Shown in pieces: positions 52,113-61,166 of a stretch of 64,000 nt of DNA. The notes under the pieces are model-generated. The model was not told the DNA's origin, ran no database searches, and saw only the letters and a list, made by a program, of their open reading frames with translations. The position numbers and the translations under genes were made by a program. Origin of the DNA: Polyangiaceae bacterium (lineage in GTDB: Bacteria > Myxococcota_A > Polyangia > Polyangiales > Polyangiaceae); the NCBI GenBank assembly GCA_016712345.1, contig JADJRH010000001.1, positions 4,030,001-4,094,000 on the forward strand, written 5' to 3'. How positions within the stretch are numbered: position 1 is the stretch's first letter; each line of letters opens with the position of its first letter.

Positions 52113-53651
52113 TTAGGCTTTGTGGCGCTCGCGCTCAGACTCTTCAACGTGTTGAGCGATCTTTTCAATGCGCTCTACGAGCCGCCACAATTCAATGGGT
52201 TTGGTCACGAAATCGCTGACACCGAGCACCGCAAATCGCCACCTGTCAATGGCTCGAACTCGACCGCTGAGCACGACCACTCGTGCATTGGCGCCGCCCG
52301 GCAATGCTCGCAACTTGGACAGCGTTCCCACGCCGTCGAGACCGGGCATATCAAAGTCGAGCAACACCAGATCGGGAGGCTCCACATTGGCAATCTCCAC
52401 CGCTTCTTCGCCGGAACCCGCCCCTTGCACGAGAGTTGCGCGCGCCAAACGCTTTCGGAATGCGAGCTGTGTGGCCTGCACGGTGAACTTTCGAAAGATG
52501 GCTGAATCGTCCACGACAAGCACGTGAAATGGCCGCTGGCTTGAATCGGTTGTGTCCCCCGGAGTGGGCGGAATGGGCGGAGGCGGTGCATCGCTGAGTC
52601 GCAGCGCTTGAGGAGGTCGCGGCGGCGTCAGTTCACGAAACGTTGGAGCGCGTTTGGGTTGATTTGGCCGCTCCGGTTGAGGCGGCGCAACGGTGGGCGG
52701 TGTGCCCGGCGCGGGAGGAGGCAGCGTTGGCAAAATGCTGTTTACGTATCGCTCGCTGGCCGCTGCGAGCACTTCGGCAAACGCTGTGCAACTCGGGAAT
52801 CGATCGGCCGGGTCTTTGGCAAGCGCGCGTGCGATCGACTTGTCGAAGGGCCCCAGATCGGGATTTTTCGACGAGAGTGCAGGGGGCGTTTTGCGGCCGT
52901 GTTGCCGCATGAGCCGCGCGTGATCGGTGGAGTCGAACGGGAGTACACCTGTGAGAATTTCAAACGCCGTTACACCCAGTGCGTACACATCGGTCCGAGG
53001 GCTCACGAGCGCTCCCGGCACGCCGACGCCGCCCTGTTCCGGCGCCATGTACTGCGGTGTACCAATGGCCAATGCCGCGGCCGAATCTTCACCCGGGATT
53101 GCGAGCCCAAAGTCCACAAGCACAGGGCGGCCGGTGTGCTCCTCGATCACAATATTGCTCGGCTTCACGTCGCGATGAACAATGCCCGCCGTGTGTACAG
53201 CATCAATGCCCTGAGCAATTTGGCTTAAAATAGTGAGTGATCGCAGTACGGGTACGGTGTCGCCGTGGGCGCGGTGTTCCGCGAGAATTTGCTTCAGCGA
53301 TCGGCCCTGAACGTACTCCATCGCAAAAAAATACGACGATGCGTGTACACCGAATGCGTACACTTGCACGACGTATTGGCTGCGGATCGAAGCGAGTGCC
53401 TTGGCCTCGCGTTGGAAGCGCGCAGCGATCTCTCCGTCGCCGAGCCAGGTGGGAGCGATGACCTTCAACGCGACGCGGCGATCCAAAAAGGTGTCGCGCG
53501 CCAGATACACGATCCCCATGCCGCCGCGGCCGAGTTCATTTTCGACCACGTACCGCCCATCCACCATCGTCCCCGCGTTCATTCCGGGGGTGGTGTCCGC
53601 CCTCTTCACTGAAGCGGGCGGCGATCCTTCAAGACCGCGCGGTTCGGACAT
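52113..53651 (-). CDS. Ser/Thr protein kinase fused to a response-regulator receiver domain
   Basis: 512 aa. Kinase domain (~34-295): GRGGMGIVYLAR glycine loop, Lys63, HRDVKPSNIVI (Asp161) and DFGLAI. A Pro-rich linker follows (~305-370). The receiver domain (~376-500) has VLVVDDSAIFRK, phosphoacceptor Asp432 in LLDFDMPGLDG and Lys484 in FVTKP. The sequence predicts a soluble cytoplasmic protein in which a two-component phosphate input could modulate kinase activity, or the reverse (inference). No histidine kinase gene is adjacent. Confidence 0.9.
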   Translation of the reverse strand: MSEPRGLEGSPPASVKRADTTPGMNAGTMVDGRYVVENELGRGGMGIVYLARDTFLDRRVALKVIAPTWLGDGEIAARFQREAKALASIRSQYVVQVYAFGVHASSYFFAMEYVQGRSLKQILAEHRAHGDTVPVLRSLTILSQIAQGIDAVHTAGIVHRDVKPSNIVIEEHTGRPVLVDFGLAIPGEDSAAALAIGTPQYMAPEQGGVGVPGALVSPRTDVYALGVTAFEILTGVLPFDSTDHARLMRQHGRKTPPALSSKNPDLGPFDKSIARALAKDPADRFPSCTAFAEVLAAASERYVNSILPTLPPPAPGTPPTVAPPQPERPNQPKRAPTFRELTPPRPPQALRLSDAPPPPIPPTPGDTTDSSQRPFHVLVVDDSAIFRKFTVQATQLAFRKRLARATLVQGAGSGEEAVEIANVEPPDLVLLDFDMPGLDGVGTLSKLRALPGGANARVVVLSGRVRAIDRWRFAVLGVSDFVTKPIELWRLVERIEKIAQHVEESERERHKA

Positions 53652-53770
53652 TCCGGGACTTTCATTCTGAGGCTAGCGAGGTGGATACGCTGCCCGCAAG
53701 CCCGATGGGCGGAACGCGAAAAACATACGATAAATGTGGTGTTAGACGATCTGAGGATTGCGCTTGCAAC

Positions 53771-54481
53771 TCATAAGGCCATGACCCACACGTCGTACAG
53801 CGCATGTGTCCACACCGCGGGAGCAAACCCGCGCAGTGCGTAGATGGCGGTGAGTACAAAGCCGCACACAGCTCGGAACACGAAACTCTTGAGATCGAAT
53901 GGATCGCTGAGCGGTCCAACGTAGTGCCAGCCGGAAAAAACGAGGGCGCTCACCAGTGCCCACCCTACGGTAAAAACGAGTGTACGCATCCCTTTGCCGA
54001 AGAGCTTTTTCAGGACAAATGCGCCCACCCCAAAAAGGCCAACTCGAAACGCGATCTCCTCATAAAAGCCCGCTCCGAGAGACATGACGATGCTCGTGAA
54101 CAGGCCGTTTCCGCCAGCTGGCCCGAGCCTCAACGACCCGACGATGTACGCACCCGCAAAGCGCATGAGAAACGCGTAGAGCGCACCTTCTACAGCGATC
54201 AAAAAGAACTTCTTTTTTTGGATCGCTTCGCGCTTTCCAAGTGCGGCAAGCACAACAACAAAGGCCACCCCAATGCCGAGTGTGAGCCCGGTGTACAGAA
54301 GGATGCTGTGACTCGCGAGAGACCGCAGTTCGGCGGTGACCGGATCGGCGGCGTTGCGCACCGGCAAAAAGGCCACGCCCAAGTGGTACGCAACGAAGAT
54401 CGGCAGCGTGAGTCCGAGGTCGGTCCACGCGTCGCTTTTCTTGACGATCTCCGACGGGTCTTTGGCTTCAGCAACGGCCAT
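53771..54481 (-). CDS. CPBP family intramembrane metalloprotease
   Basis: 236 aa with at least six hydrophobic segments. The Abi/CAAX-protease motifs are present: EEIAFR in GAGFYEEIAFRVGLFG (motif 1), FSGWHYVG (motif 2) and HALYDVW (motif 3). CPBP proteins are glutamate/His-based intramembrane proteases or protease-like proteins, some in bacteriocin immunity or protein maturation. It stands between the kinase-receiver gene and the UbiA-type gene on the same strand. Substrate unknown. Confidence 0.82.
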   Translation of the reverse strand: MAVAEAKDPSEIVKKSDAWTDLGLTLPIFVAYHLGVAFLPVRNAADPVTAELRSLASHSILLYTGLTLGIGVAFVVVLAALGKREAIQKKKFFLIAVEGALYAFLMRFAGAYIVGSLRLGPAGGNGLFTSIVMSLGAGFYEEIAFRVGLFGVGAFVLKKLFGKGMRTLVFTVGWALVSALVFSGWHYVGPLSDPFDLKSFVFRAVCGFVLTAIYALRGFAPAVWTHALYDVWVMAL

Positions 54482-54532
54482 GCGGCTGAACGTACTCCAC
54501 CGTGGGCGTTGTTCCAGTTTCCAGCAGTGATC

Positions 54533-55582
54533 TCAGCCGGAAGGGCGGATTTGGTAGAGGATGACGACCACTTCAATCACCCACAAAATCAGATTCACCA
54601 CAAAGGGCGTGTCACGAAGCATTTCCTGAGTGGGTGATTCAGCGCGCGGTCGACCGGCCACGAGTTGCAAGAAGCGCACAATTCCAAAGAGGGGATGAGC
54701 AACGGTGAGCCACAAGTAGTCGTTTTTGAAAAACGCGCGCGTGTGCGAATCGATTGTGTACGCAAGGTACAACCCCACCGTTGCAAACCCCGTGATCGCG
54801 AGCGCAACGTTGAGAACATGAGGGCTGTACGCCGACAGCGCGGAGCGTTGCTTCTTGGCATTGGCCGCGGTTGCAAGTTCGTGTCGACGCTTACCAAACC
54901 CTAGAAAAAGAGCCAAAAGCGCAGTGCAGCCAACCATGTACCACGATGGCATTGTGTTAATGGCGAAGCCGCCCGCGAGAACGCGCAGAACAAATCCCGC
55001 GGCGATCAAACACACGTCAACGTACGCAACCTTCTTGAGCTTGAACGAGTAGAGAACGTTCTGAACAAAGTACGCAACGACCACCGCGGCAAACCAAGGT
55101 CCGCCGGGGATCGACCCCACAAGCGAGATCAAAACGAGCGCTACGGCGAGCGCTTTTGCCATGGGGATCGGAACGCGGCCCGAAGCGATGGGTCGGTGGC
55201 GTTTCACGGGATGGGCGCGATCGGCCTCCACATCCACGATGTCGTTCATTGTGTACACAGCGCCGGCGAGGAGACAAAAAATGCCAAATGCGCCGAGGCC
55301 CCGTTTGATGATCGACGGGTGGGTGAGATGTTTGGCGAACACGATCGGCGCTAAAACGAAGGCGTTTTTCACCCACTGCTGCGGGCGCATGGTGCGAATG
55401 ACGCCGCGCACGCGCCAGAGCAGGCTCCCTTGGCGAGACTCCGGCAAAATCGGGGGCGACGAAACCTGGCTCGGATCGTCGGGGCGGTCGCTCGTTTTTG
55501 GCACCTCCGGTGGGCCGGGCAACGCCGCTGTCGGTCCGGCGTCACCCTCCGCAAAAGGCGCCTCGCCCGACCCGGCTGCCAT
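54533..55582 (-). CDS. UbiA-family prenyltransferase (decaprenyl-phosphate phosphoribosyltransferase-like)
   Basis: 349 aa from ATG 55582, preceded by GGAA about 8 nt upstream; longer starts (55642, 55720) give a low-complexity N-terminus and reach into the MoxR promoter region. About eight hydrophobic segments. The motif NDIVDVEADRAHPVKRHRPIASGRV holds the Asp-rich NDxxDxxxD substrate site of UbiA enzymes, and the PVKRHRP stretch is typical of the decaprenyl-phosphate phosphoribosyltransferase branch. It would transfer phosphoribose to polyprenyl phosphate for cell-wall arabinose or related glycolipid synthesis; substrate not proven. Confidence 0.83.
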   Translation of the reverse strand: MAAGSGEAPFAEGDAGPTAALPGPPEVPKTSDRPDDPSQVSSPPILPESRQGSLLWRVRGVIRTMRPQQWVKNAFVLAPIVFAKHLTHPSIIKRGLGAFGIFCLLAGAVYTMNDIVDVEADRAHPVKRHRPIASGRVPIPMAKALAVALVLISLVGSIPGGPWFAAVVVAYFVQNVLYSFKLKKVAYVDVCLIAAGFVLRVLAGGFAINTMPSWYMVGCTALLALFLGFGKRRHELATAANAKKQRSALSAYSPHVLNVALAITGFATVGLYLAYTIDSHTRAFFKNDYLWLTVAHPLFGIVRFLQLVAGRPRAESPTQEMLRDTPFVVNLILWVIEVVVILYQIRPSG

Positions 55583-55727
55583 GTTTTTTTCCGCGGATTC
55601 CGCGGTTTTTTCACGATCCTCTGTCACCGCGGCGCGCAGCATACCTTGTTCGCCCCGTTCGGACGAAACTTCGGCCTTCCCGTTTGTCGCGCCGCCCGTG
55701 CGTTTGCACCGTGCTAGCATCCGCCCG

Positions 55728-56693
55728 ATGACATCCGCGCTCTCGATTGCCCGCGAGGCTTCGCCGATGGTGCAGAAGCTCCGTGCGGCCGTGGAGCACG
55801 CCCTCGAAGGGAAACCCGAAGTGGTGGAGCTGTCGCTGGTGACGTTGCTCGCCCGCGGTCATCTCCTCATCGAAGACGTGCCCGGGGTTGGGAAAACAAC
55901 GCTCGCTCGCGCGCTTGCGCACGCCGTGGGCGGTGAAATGCGTCGCGTGCAATTCACGAGCGATCTGCTTCCCAGCGACGTTCTGGGTGTCAGCATTTAC
56001 GACCAGCGAACGGGTGAATTTAACTTTCGACAGGGGCCCGTGTTCGCCAACGTGCTTCTCGCGGATGAAATCAATCGCGCGAGCCCGCGTACACAATCGG
56101 CCCTTCTTGAAGCCATGAACGAAGGTCAGGTTTCTGCGGATGGAATCACAACGCCGCTGCCTGAACCGTTCTTCGTTGTGGCCACTCAAAACCCACAAGA
56201 TTTTGCCGGAACGTTTCCGCTGCCCGAGTCGCAACTCGACCGTTTCATGATGCGAATCCGCATCGGATATCCGCCGCCTCATGTTGAAATGAGCCTTGTT
56301 CTCAAGGGCGGAGAGCGCGATCGGGCCCGCGGCGTTCCTCAAGTGATCGACCCGGCGCAGCTCGTGGCGCTTCAACGCGAGGTCGATCGGATCGAGCTTG
56401 ATTCGTCGCTCGCAACGTATTTGCAGGCGCTTCTCACTTCCACCCGCTCCACTCCTATTCTTTCGCTTGGAGCGTCACCGCGCGCCGGCATGAACCTTGG
56501 TCGCGCCGCCCGCGCGCGCGCCGTGTTGCACGGTCGTTCGTATTGCATCGCCGACGACATCCACGACCTTGCGGTGCCCGTTCTCGCGCACCGCGTGAGG
56601 CTCGCGGCGCACGCCGAGGGGTACATGCCGAGTCGCGAAGAATGTGAAGCGGCCGTGCGCGACATTGTGGCTCGTGTTCCCGTTCCGCTCTGA
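55728..56693 (+). CDS. MoxR-family AAA+ ATPase
   Basis: 321 aa from ATG 55728. Walker A in EDVPGVGKTTLARALA; Walker B in VLLADEINRASPRTQSALLEAMNEGQV. Sensor I is VVATQNPQDFAGTFPLPESQLDRFMMRI. The C-terminal lid domain follows. MoxR ATPases are chaperone-like and partner with DUF58/VWA proteins. First gene of the MoxR-DUF58-transglutaminase operon, 12 bp before the DUF58 gene. Confidence 0.95.
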   Translation: MTSALSIAREASPMVQKLRAAVEHALEGKPEVVELSLVTLLARGHLLIEDVPGVGKTTLARALAHAVGGEMRRVQFTSDLLPSDVLGVSIYDQRTGEFNFRQGPVFANVLLADEINRASPRTQSALLEAMNEGQVSADGITTPLPEPFFVVATQNPQDFAGTFPLPESQLDRFMMRIRIGYPPPHVEMSLVLKGGERDRARGVPQVIDPAQLVALQREVDRIELDSSLATYLQALLTSTRSTPILSLGASPRAGMNLGRAARARAVLHGRSYCIADDIHDLAVPVLAHRVRLAAHAEGYMPSREECEAAVRDIVARVPVPL

Positions 56694-56705
56694 TCGAGGC
56701 CGCTC

Positions 56706-57986
56706 ATGGATCGGCAACCCTCGGGGCGCGTTTCATTGGAGCCGCAAAAGGAGCCGTTTTTAGGCCCCGACGCCCCCAAATCGCGCGCCGCAGCGGTGGA
56801 GCCCATTCCCAAAACGGTGCGCCCCGTAACGGTCATTACGCCGCTCGCACAAAACAACGGCAAGACATTTTGGGAGCGCGTTCGAACGCTGTCGCGCCCG
56901 CCTCGCCGCCTCAAGTTCACGCGTGAGGGAAAATATTATTTGGGCATCACGCTCGGCGTGGGCCTCGCTGCGATCAACACAGGCAATAACCTTCTCTATT
57001 TGCTGCTCGGAATGTTGCTTTCGCTCATCGTTGTTTCGGGTGTGATGAGCGATCTGTCGCTGCGCGCGCTCACCGTCACACGGCGCCTGCCGCCGCGCGC
57101 TCAAGTGGGCCGAGCGCACCTCGTTGAGATTGAAGTTTTCAACCACAAAAAGCGCATTCCCTCGTACGCCATCGAGGTTGAAGATCTGCGCGCAGGACAG
57201 CCCGCCGACAAGCGTTGTTTCTTTTTAAAAATCAGCCCTTCATCCGCTCAAGTGGCTGCGTACAGGCGTACACCTGCGCGGCGCGGTCGCGATCGCCATG
57301 TTGGGTTTCGCATTGCCACGCGCTTTCCGTTCGGCTTGTTCGAAAAGTCGCGCGAGGTCACAGCTGAAGGCGATCTCATCATCTATCCCGCGGTCGATCC
57401 GGTTCGGCTTCCGCCCGAACGTGAGGGCCGGCGCGACGGTGGTGCGGCCACGGCTGCCCGCGGCGGCGGTGATGAAACGCTCACGTTGCGCCCCATGCGC
57501 GACGGGGACGATCGGCGCGACATCTACTGGAAAAAAAGCACTCTTCGCGATCAGATGGTGCTTCGTGAACGAGCGCGGGAAACGCGCCCCGACGTTGAGT
57601 TACCGCTCGATGTCATTCGACCGAGCACCGCATCGGACACGTTTGCGCAGACGTTTGAGCGCCGCGTACGTGAAGCGGCGTCGCGCGCTGTAGCCCATGT
57701 CAAACGCGGTGACGGCGCGGTGGTGACCACCCTCCTCGGTGATCGCGTGCGCGGTGATCGCAACGTGGGTGCCGATCCCATTCTGCGTTTCTTGGCGCTT
57801 GTTGAGCCCGTGGATGAAGCGCAGGTTGCAACGGCTCGCGCCGAACGCAGCGCTCGCACTCATCCGTTGCGTACACCAGCCCGATCCACCGGCGGTGAAC
57901 TCATTCCGTTTCAAAAGTCCAAACCCGCCAACGACGACGCGAACGTCAAGCCGGCCGCCGCCGGCAAACGGAGGGACAAAGCGTGA
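56706..57986 (+). CDS. DUF58 domain membrane protein
   Basis: 426 aa, start ATG 56706. A Pro/Ala-rich N-terminal tail (~1-75) precedes two helices (~81-113, including KYYLGITLGVGLAAIN and LLYLLLGMLLSLIVVSGV). A beta-rich domain follows, then the DUF58 core (DETLTLRPMRDGDDRRDIYWKKSTL). This is the membrane type, unlike the soluble DUF58 protein at 23096. The gene's TGA overlaps the GTG of the transglutaminase gene. Works with MoxR in assembling or activating envelope proteins (family knowledge). Confidence 0.9.
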   Translation: MDRQPSGRVSLEPQKEPFLGPDAPKSRAAAVEPIPKTVRPVTVITPLAQNNGKTFWERVRTLSRPPRRLKFTREGKYYLGITLGVGLAAINTGNNLLYLLLGMLLSLIVVSGVMSDLSLRALTVTRRLPPRAQVGRAHLVEIEVFNHKKRIPSYAIEVEDLRAGQPADKRCFFLKISPSSAQVAAYRRTPARRGRDRHVGFRIATRFPFGLFEKSREVTAEGDLIIYPAVDPVRLPPEREGRRDGGAATAARGGGDETLTLRPMRDGDDRRDIYWKKSTLRDQMVLRERARETRPDVELPLDVIRPSTASDTFAQTFERRVREAASRAVAHVKRGDGAVVTTLLGDRVRGDRNVGADPILRFLALVEPVDEAQVATARAERSARTHPLRTPARSTGGELIPFQKSKPANDDANVKPAAAGKRRDKA

Positions 57987-60160
57987 GGTTCGGTCTTGTT
58001 CACCGCATCATGACCGACGCGCTCGCGGCGCTGGGCGTGATCGCGCTCGTCCTCTCCGGGCAGTTCAATCGTTGGGTGAGTGGCATTCTCGTGGCCGGGC
58101 TCATCATCGCGCTCATTCTCAGTCTCAAAGAAAATTGGCAGCGCCACCCGGCTCTTCGCCACGCCGATACAGTTGCGCTGCTCATTGTGCTCGGCGTGCA
58201 GGCCACACGTGTGCTCTTTGACGCCAACGTGCTCGACGTTCTTGTCGAGTTTGCCGCCGCCCTTCAAATCATTCGCCTCGCCACACGCAAAGGCGCCGCA
58301 CACGATCAACAGGTCATTGTTCTCGCGCTGCTCCACTTAATTGCCGGCACCGTCCTCGGTGGAGGATTGGGATACGGCCTGTGCTTTTTGGGCGTATTGG
58401 TGGTTGCGCCAAGTGCCCTGGTGCTCAGTCACCTCCGCCGCGAAGTCGAAGGCAATTATCGACAAGGCGCTCGCGACCGCACCGGCCTACCCGTCGACGT
58501 TCCGCGTATTCTGCGGTCGCGCCGGGTTGTAGGTAAAACCTTCCTGGCTGTCACATGTCTCTTGTCTATTCCAATTCTTCTTTTCACAGCCGTCTTGTTC
58601 GTTATTTTTCCGCGTGTCGGTCTGTCGCTCCTCTTTTTCAGCCGCGGTCACGCCGGGAGGATGATCGGTTTTTCCAATCGAGTTGACCTCGGTGAAGTGG
58701 GTGTTTTGCGCTCCGACCCGGCGCTTGCCATGCGGGTAGAGGTGCCCAATCTCCCCGATCCGCCCCCTTCGAGACTCACTCTCCACCTGCGCGGAACAGC
58801 CCTTGACGCCTACGACGGCCGAACATGGATTCAGAGTGAAACAGGCGCCAAACGCCCCGCGGATCTCGAACAAGGTATTGTGCCTTTCGAGAACAATCCC
58901 GATCTTCGGGTAGACCCACTCATTCGTATCGATCTGGAGCCCATTGACCCGCCTGTCATCTTTCTACCCCAAAACGCTTCGGGTGTTCGGGTGCGCCCGC
59001 GCGGCCAAATAGGCACCGACTTCACTTCGCTTGTGTATAAAGGCTCCGAGGGTGAGTATCGTTATCAACCCCTCGACGAACGTGGCCTCAAGTACGAAGT
59101 GTACGTTTCAAACAAGGGCATTGTTTCGTTTCGTGAACTGCCTCCACAAGAGCGGGCGCGCTACCTCGCCGTGCCGGGTGACTTACCCCAACGCGTGCGT
59201 GACTTGGCCAAAGAATGGGCTGAAAAACAACCCACGCCGCTCGCCAAAGCTCTGGAAATTGAAAAGCGCCTTCGCACAGGTTTCGTTTACGATCTGGCCT
59301 CTCCGTCGGGCAAAGACAAACAACCTCTTGAACACTTCTTGTTTGAGTCAAAGCGCGGCCATTGTGAATTCTACTCCACTGCCATGGCCGTCATGCTTCG
59401 AACGCTTGACGTTCCTACCCGTAACGTCACCGGGTTTATCGGTGGAACGTGGAATCGATTTGGGAAATTCTACGCCGTTCGCAACGGCGACGCTCACTCC
59501 TGGGTAGAAGTGTACATTGACGGCGACGGGTGGCGCACGTTTGACCCTACCCCTCCCGCAGACGCCGCCCCCAAGAGTGAATTGACGGGTGCTTGGGCCC
59601 AAATTCGCGACTTTTTGGAGGCTACAAGCCAACGCTGGGACAGGCACGTGGTGGGGTATGACTTGAGTCAACAAGCCAGTCTGTGGCGTGAAATGTCTCG
59701 ACGCCGGCAGGCCACCGGTTCGCTTTTCGCCGGCCGCGGCAGCGCTTGGAGGGCAGGTCTTGGGGTGCTCGGCGCCGTGGTAGCGGGCGGCGCTTTCTAC
59801 TTTTGGTATAAACGCCGCAAACAGCGCGTGACAGAACAGCGCGGTGGTGAACAAGAAGCTCGCTCCGCCAGCGCGGTGATGGCAACCGTATTGTATGAAT
59901 TGCTGGACACCAACATGGCGGCGGTGGGTATACCCCGTTCACCGGGTGTTCCACCCCTTCGCCACGCGCGGGCCCTGGTTGTAAATGATCACCCCGGCGC
60001 CGAAGAAATTCTTGACCTGACTCACATCTACCTGGCGGCTCGTTTCGGTGGGCTCTCGCTCACCGAAGAAGACAAAAAAGACTTTGAACAGCGGGTAAAA
60101 CTGTTTCGCCAGCTCGAAGAGCGAAGGTTGAAACAGGCGGCCAAAGAAAAACCGTCTTAA
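57983..60160 (+). CDS. TgpA-like transmembrane transglutaminase
   Basis: 725 aa from GTG 57983. N-terminal ~200 residues contain several transmembrane helices (DUF3488 region). The periplasmic transglutaminase-like domain (~440-525) has the triad: Cys in RGHCEFYSTAMAVMLRTL, His in HSWVEVYIDGDGW and Asp in TFDPTPP. A C-terminal helix (~600-615) is followed by a DUF4129-like tail. Like TgpA, it probably cleaves or crosslinks peptides in the periplasm. It is the third gene of the MoxR-DUF58-TGase operon, typical for this combination. Confidence 0.92.
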   Translation: MRFGLVHRIMTDALAALGVIALVLSGQFNRWVSGILVAGLIIALILSLKENWQRHPALRHADTVALLIVLGVQATRVLFDANVLDVLVEFAAALQIIRLATRKGAAHDQQVIVLALLHLIAGTVLGGGLGYGLCFLGVLVVAPSALVLSHLRREVEGNYRQGARDRTGLPVDVPRILRSRRVVGKTFLAVTCLLSIPILLFTAVLFVIFPRVGLSLLFFSRGHAGRMIGFSNRVDLGEVGVLRSDPALAMRVEVPNLPDPPPSRLTLHLRGTALDAYDGRTWIQSETGAKRPADLEQGIVPFENNPDLRVDPLIRIDLEPIDPPVIFLPQNASGVRVRPRGQIGTDFTSLVYKGSEGEYRYQPLDERGLKYEVYVSNKGIVSFRELPPQERARYLAVPGDLPQRVRDLAKEWAEKQPTPLAKALEIEKRLRTGFVYDLASPSGKDKQPLEHFLFESKRGHCEFYSTAMAVMLRTLDVPTRNVTGFIGGTWNRFGKFYAVRNGDAHSWVEVYIDGDGWRTFDPTPPADAAPKSELTGAWAQIRDFLEATSQRWDRHVVGYDLSQQASLWREMSRRRQATGSLFAGRGSAWRAGLGVLGAVVAGGAFYFWYKRRKQRVTEQRGGEQEARSASAVMATVLYELLDTNMAAVGIPRSPGVPPLRHARALVVNDHPGAEEILDLTHIYLAARFGGLSLTEEDKKDFEQRVKLFRQLEERRLKQAAKEKPS

Positions 60161-60249
60161 TGGGTAGATCGGGCCCGCTCCCCGAAGGCGCGATCGCGGC
60201 TCAATTTTTCCCAGTGGTGCCTTCCTGCCGCTCATGCTATGGGTGTGTC

Positions 60250-61125
60250 ATGTCTCGCCGCTCTTCGTCGTTTGGGATGGTGTGTCCGCCGGCCGATTCT
60301 CGGGGGATGGTGTTGCCATCGCTCGATGGTAATCCACGGGTGGATGATCACTTTGCCCCGGCGGAAACGCGGGTAGAATACATTCAAGGGGTTGAGGTTT
60401 TTGCGGCTCCCGCGCATGAACCTCATGCGCGGCTGCATAGTCAGATTAATCGAGTGGTGGGTGCCTATGTGAAGGAGCCCTATACAACCGCGGTAGATAT
60501 GTTGACGCGGGTAGATGAAGCCACCGATTTTGCGCCGGACGTGGCTGTTTATGAGCCAATTATCGATCCTGAAACGGGTGAAGTAACGGGGCGTCAGCTT
60601 GAGGAGATCGCGTTTGAGATTCTCGATAAACAGAAGCAGGCGGTTCCCACCAAAAAGGCGCTGATGCTTGTGGCGCGGGGCGTGCGGCGCGTGTTTTGTT
60701 TGGTGGTCAAGGGCAGAAAGCTGAGCGAGTGGTCGCGCGCTCATGGGCGGTGGGAGCCCATACCGCCTGACGCGATGATTGAAGATCCCTGTTTTGTTGC
60801 ACCCATCAAAGCGGGCGCACTCATGGATTCAGTGTTGGCCGAAGATGCCATTGGCCGCGCCATGTTGGCAAAGGACGCTCCGTCGGTGGTTGCCGCGCTC
60901 AATGAAAAACTCGCCAAGGGCCTTGAAAGAGGTGCCGAACAGGGCGCGCTAGAGCAAAAACGCGCCGACATTTTACAGATTTTTCAGCACCGGGGGATTG
61001 CCGTTTCAAAGGCGGTGCAAGGTCGCATTGCGTCTGAAACCAACTTCGGTGTGTTGGAAGAATGGGTTAAAAAGGCCATCACCGCAAAACACGAAGAAGA
61101 GCTGTTTGAGAAAAAGCGTTCTTGA
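60250..61125 (+). CDS. Uma2-family (DUF820) PD-(D/E)XK nuclease-like protein
   Basis: 291 aa from ATG 60250. An upstream ATG overlapping the transglutaminase stop (TAATG, 60160) is also in frame and could be used; no strong Shine-Dalgarno separates the two. The core shows HARLHSQINRVVGAYV, FAPDVAVYEP with the Asp, IAFEILDKQ (the E-x-x motif) and ARGVRRVFCLVVKG, matching the Uma2/DUF820 restriction-endonuclease-like fold. The C-terminal third is a helical tail (KRADILQIFQHRGIAVS). The family is abundant in multicellular bacteria, of unclear function. Confidence 0.85.
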   Translation: MSRRSSSFGMVCPPADSRGMVLPSLDGNPRVDDHFAPAETRVEYIQGVEVFAAPAHEPHARLHSQINRVVGAYVKEPYTTAVDMLTRVDEATDFAPDVAVYEPIIDPETGEVTGRQLEEIAFEILDKQKQAVPTKKALMLVARGVRRVFCLVVKGRKLSEWSRAHGRWEPIPPDAMIEDPCFVAPIKAGALMDSVLAEDAIGRAMLAKDAPSVVAALNEKLAKGLERGAEQGALEQKRADILQIFQHRGIAVSKAVQGRIASETNFGVLEEWVKKAITAKHEEELFEKKRS

Positions 61126-61138
61126 AAGCACAAGAGTA

Positions 61139-61156
61139 ATCTACCCATGGGTAGAT
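61139..61156. repeat. 18-bp perfect palindrome between convergent genes
   Basis: ATCTACCCATGGGTAGAT is a perfect palindrome in the 41-bp gap between the Uma2 gene (plus) and the propeller gene (minus). A related perfect 16-bp palindrome is inside the propeller gene at 62774-62789. It could be a regulator site, but a T-rich terminator tract is absent. Confidence 0.5.
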
Positions 61157-61166
61157 GCTGTTTGCT

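Noticed and set aside
60160..60249. Upstream extension of the Uma2 gene from the TAATG overlap
   Set aside because: In frame and possible, but the added ~30 residues do not resemble the family N-terminus; I kept ATG 60250 as the more likely start.
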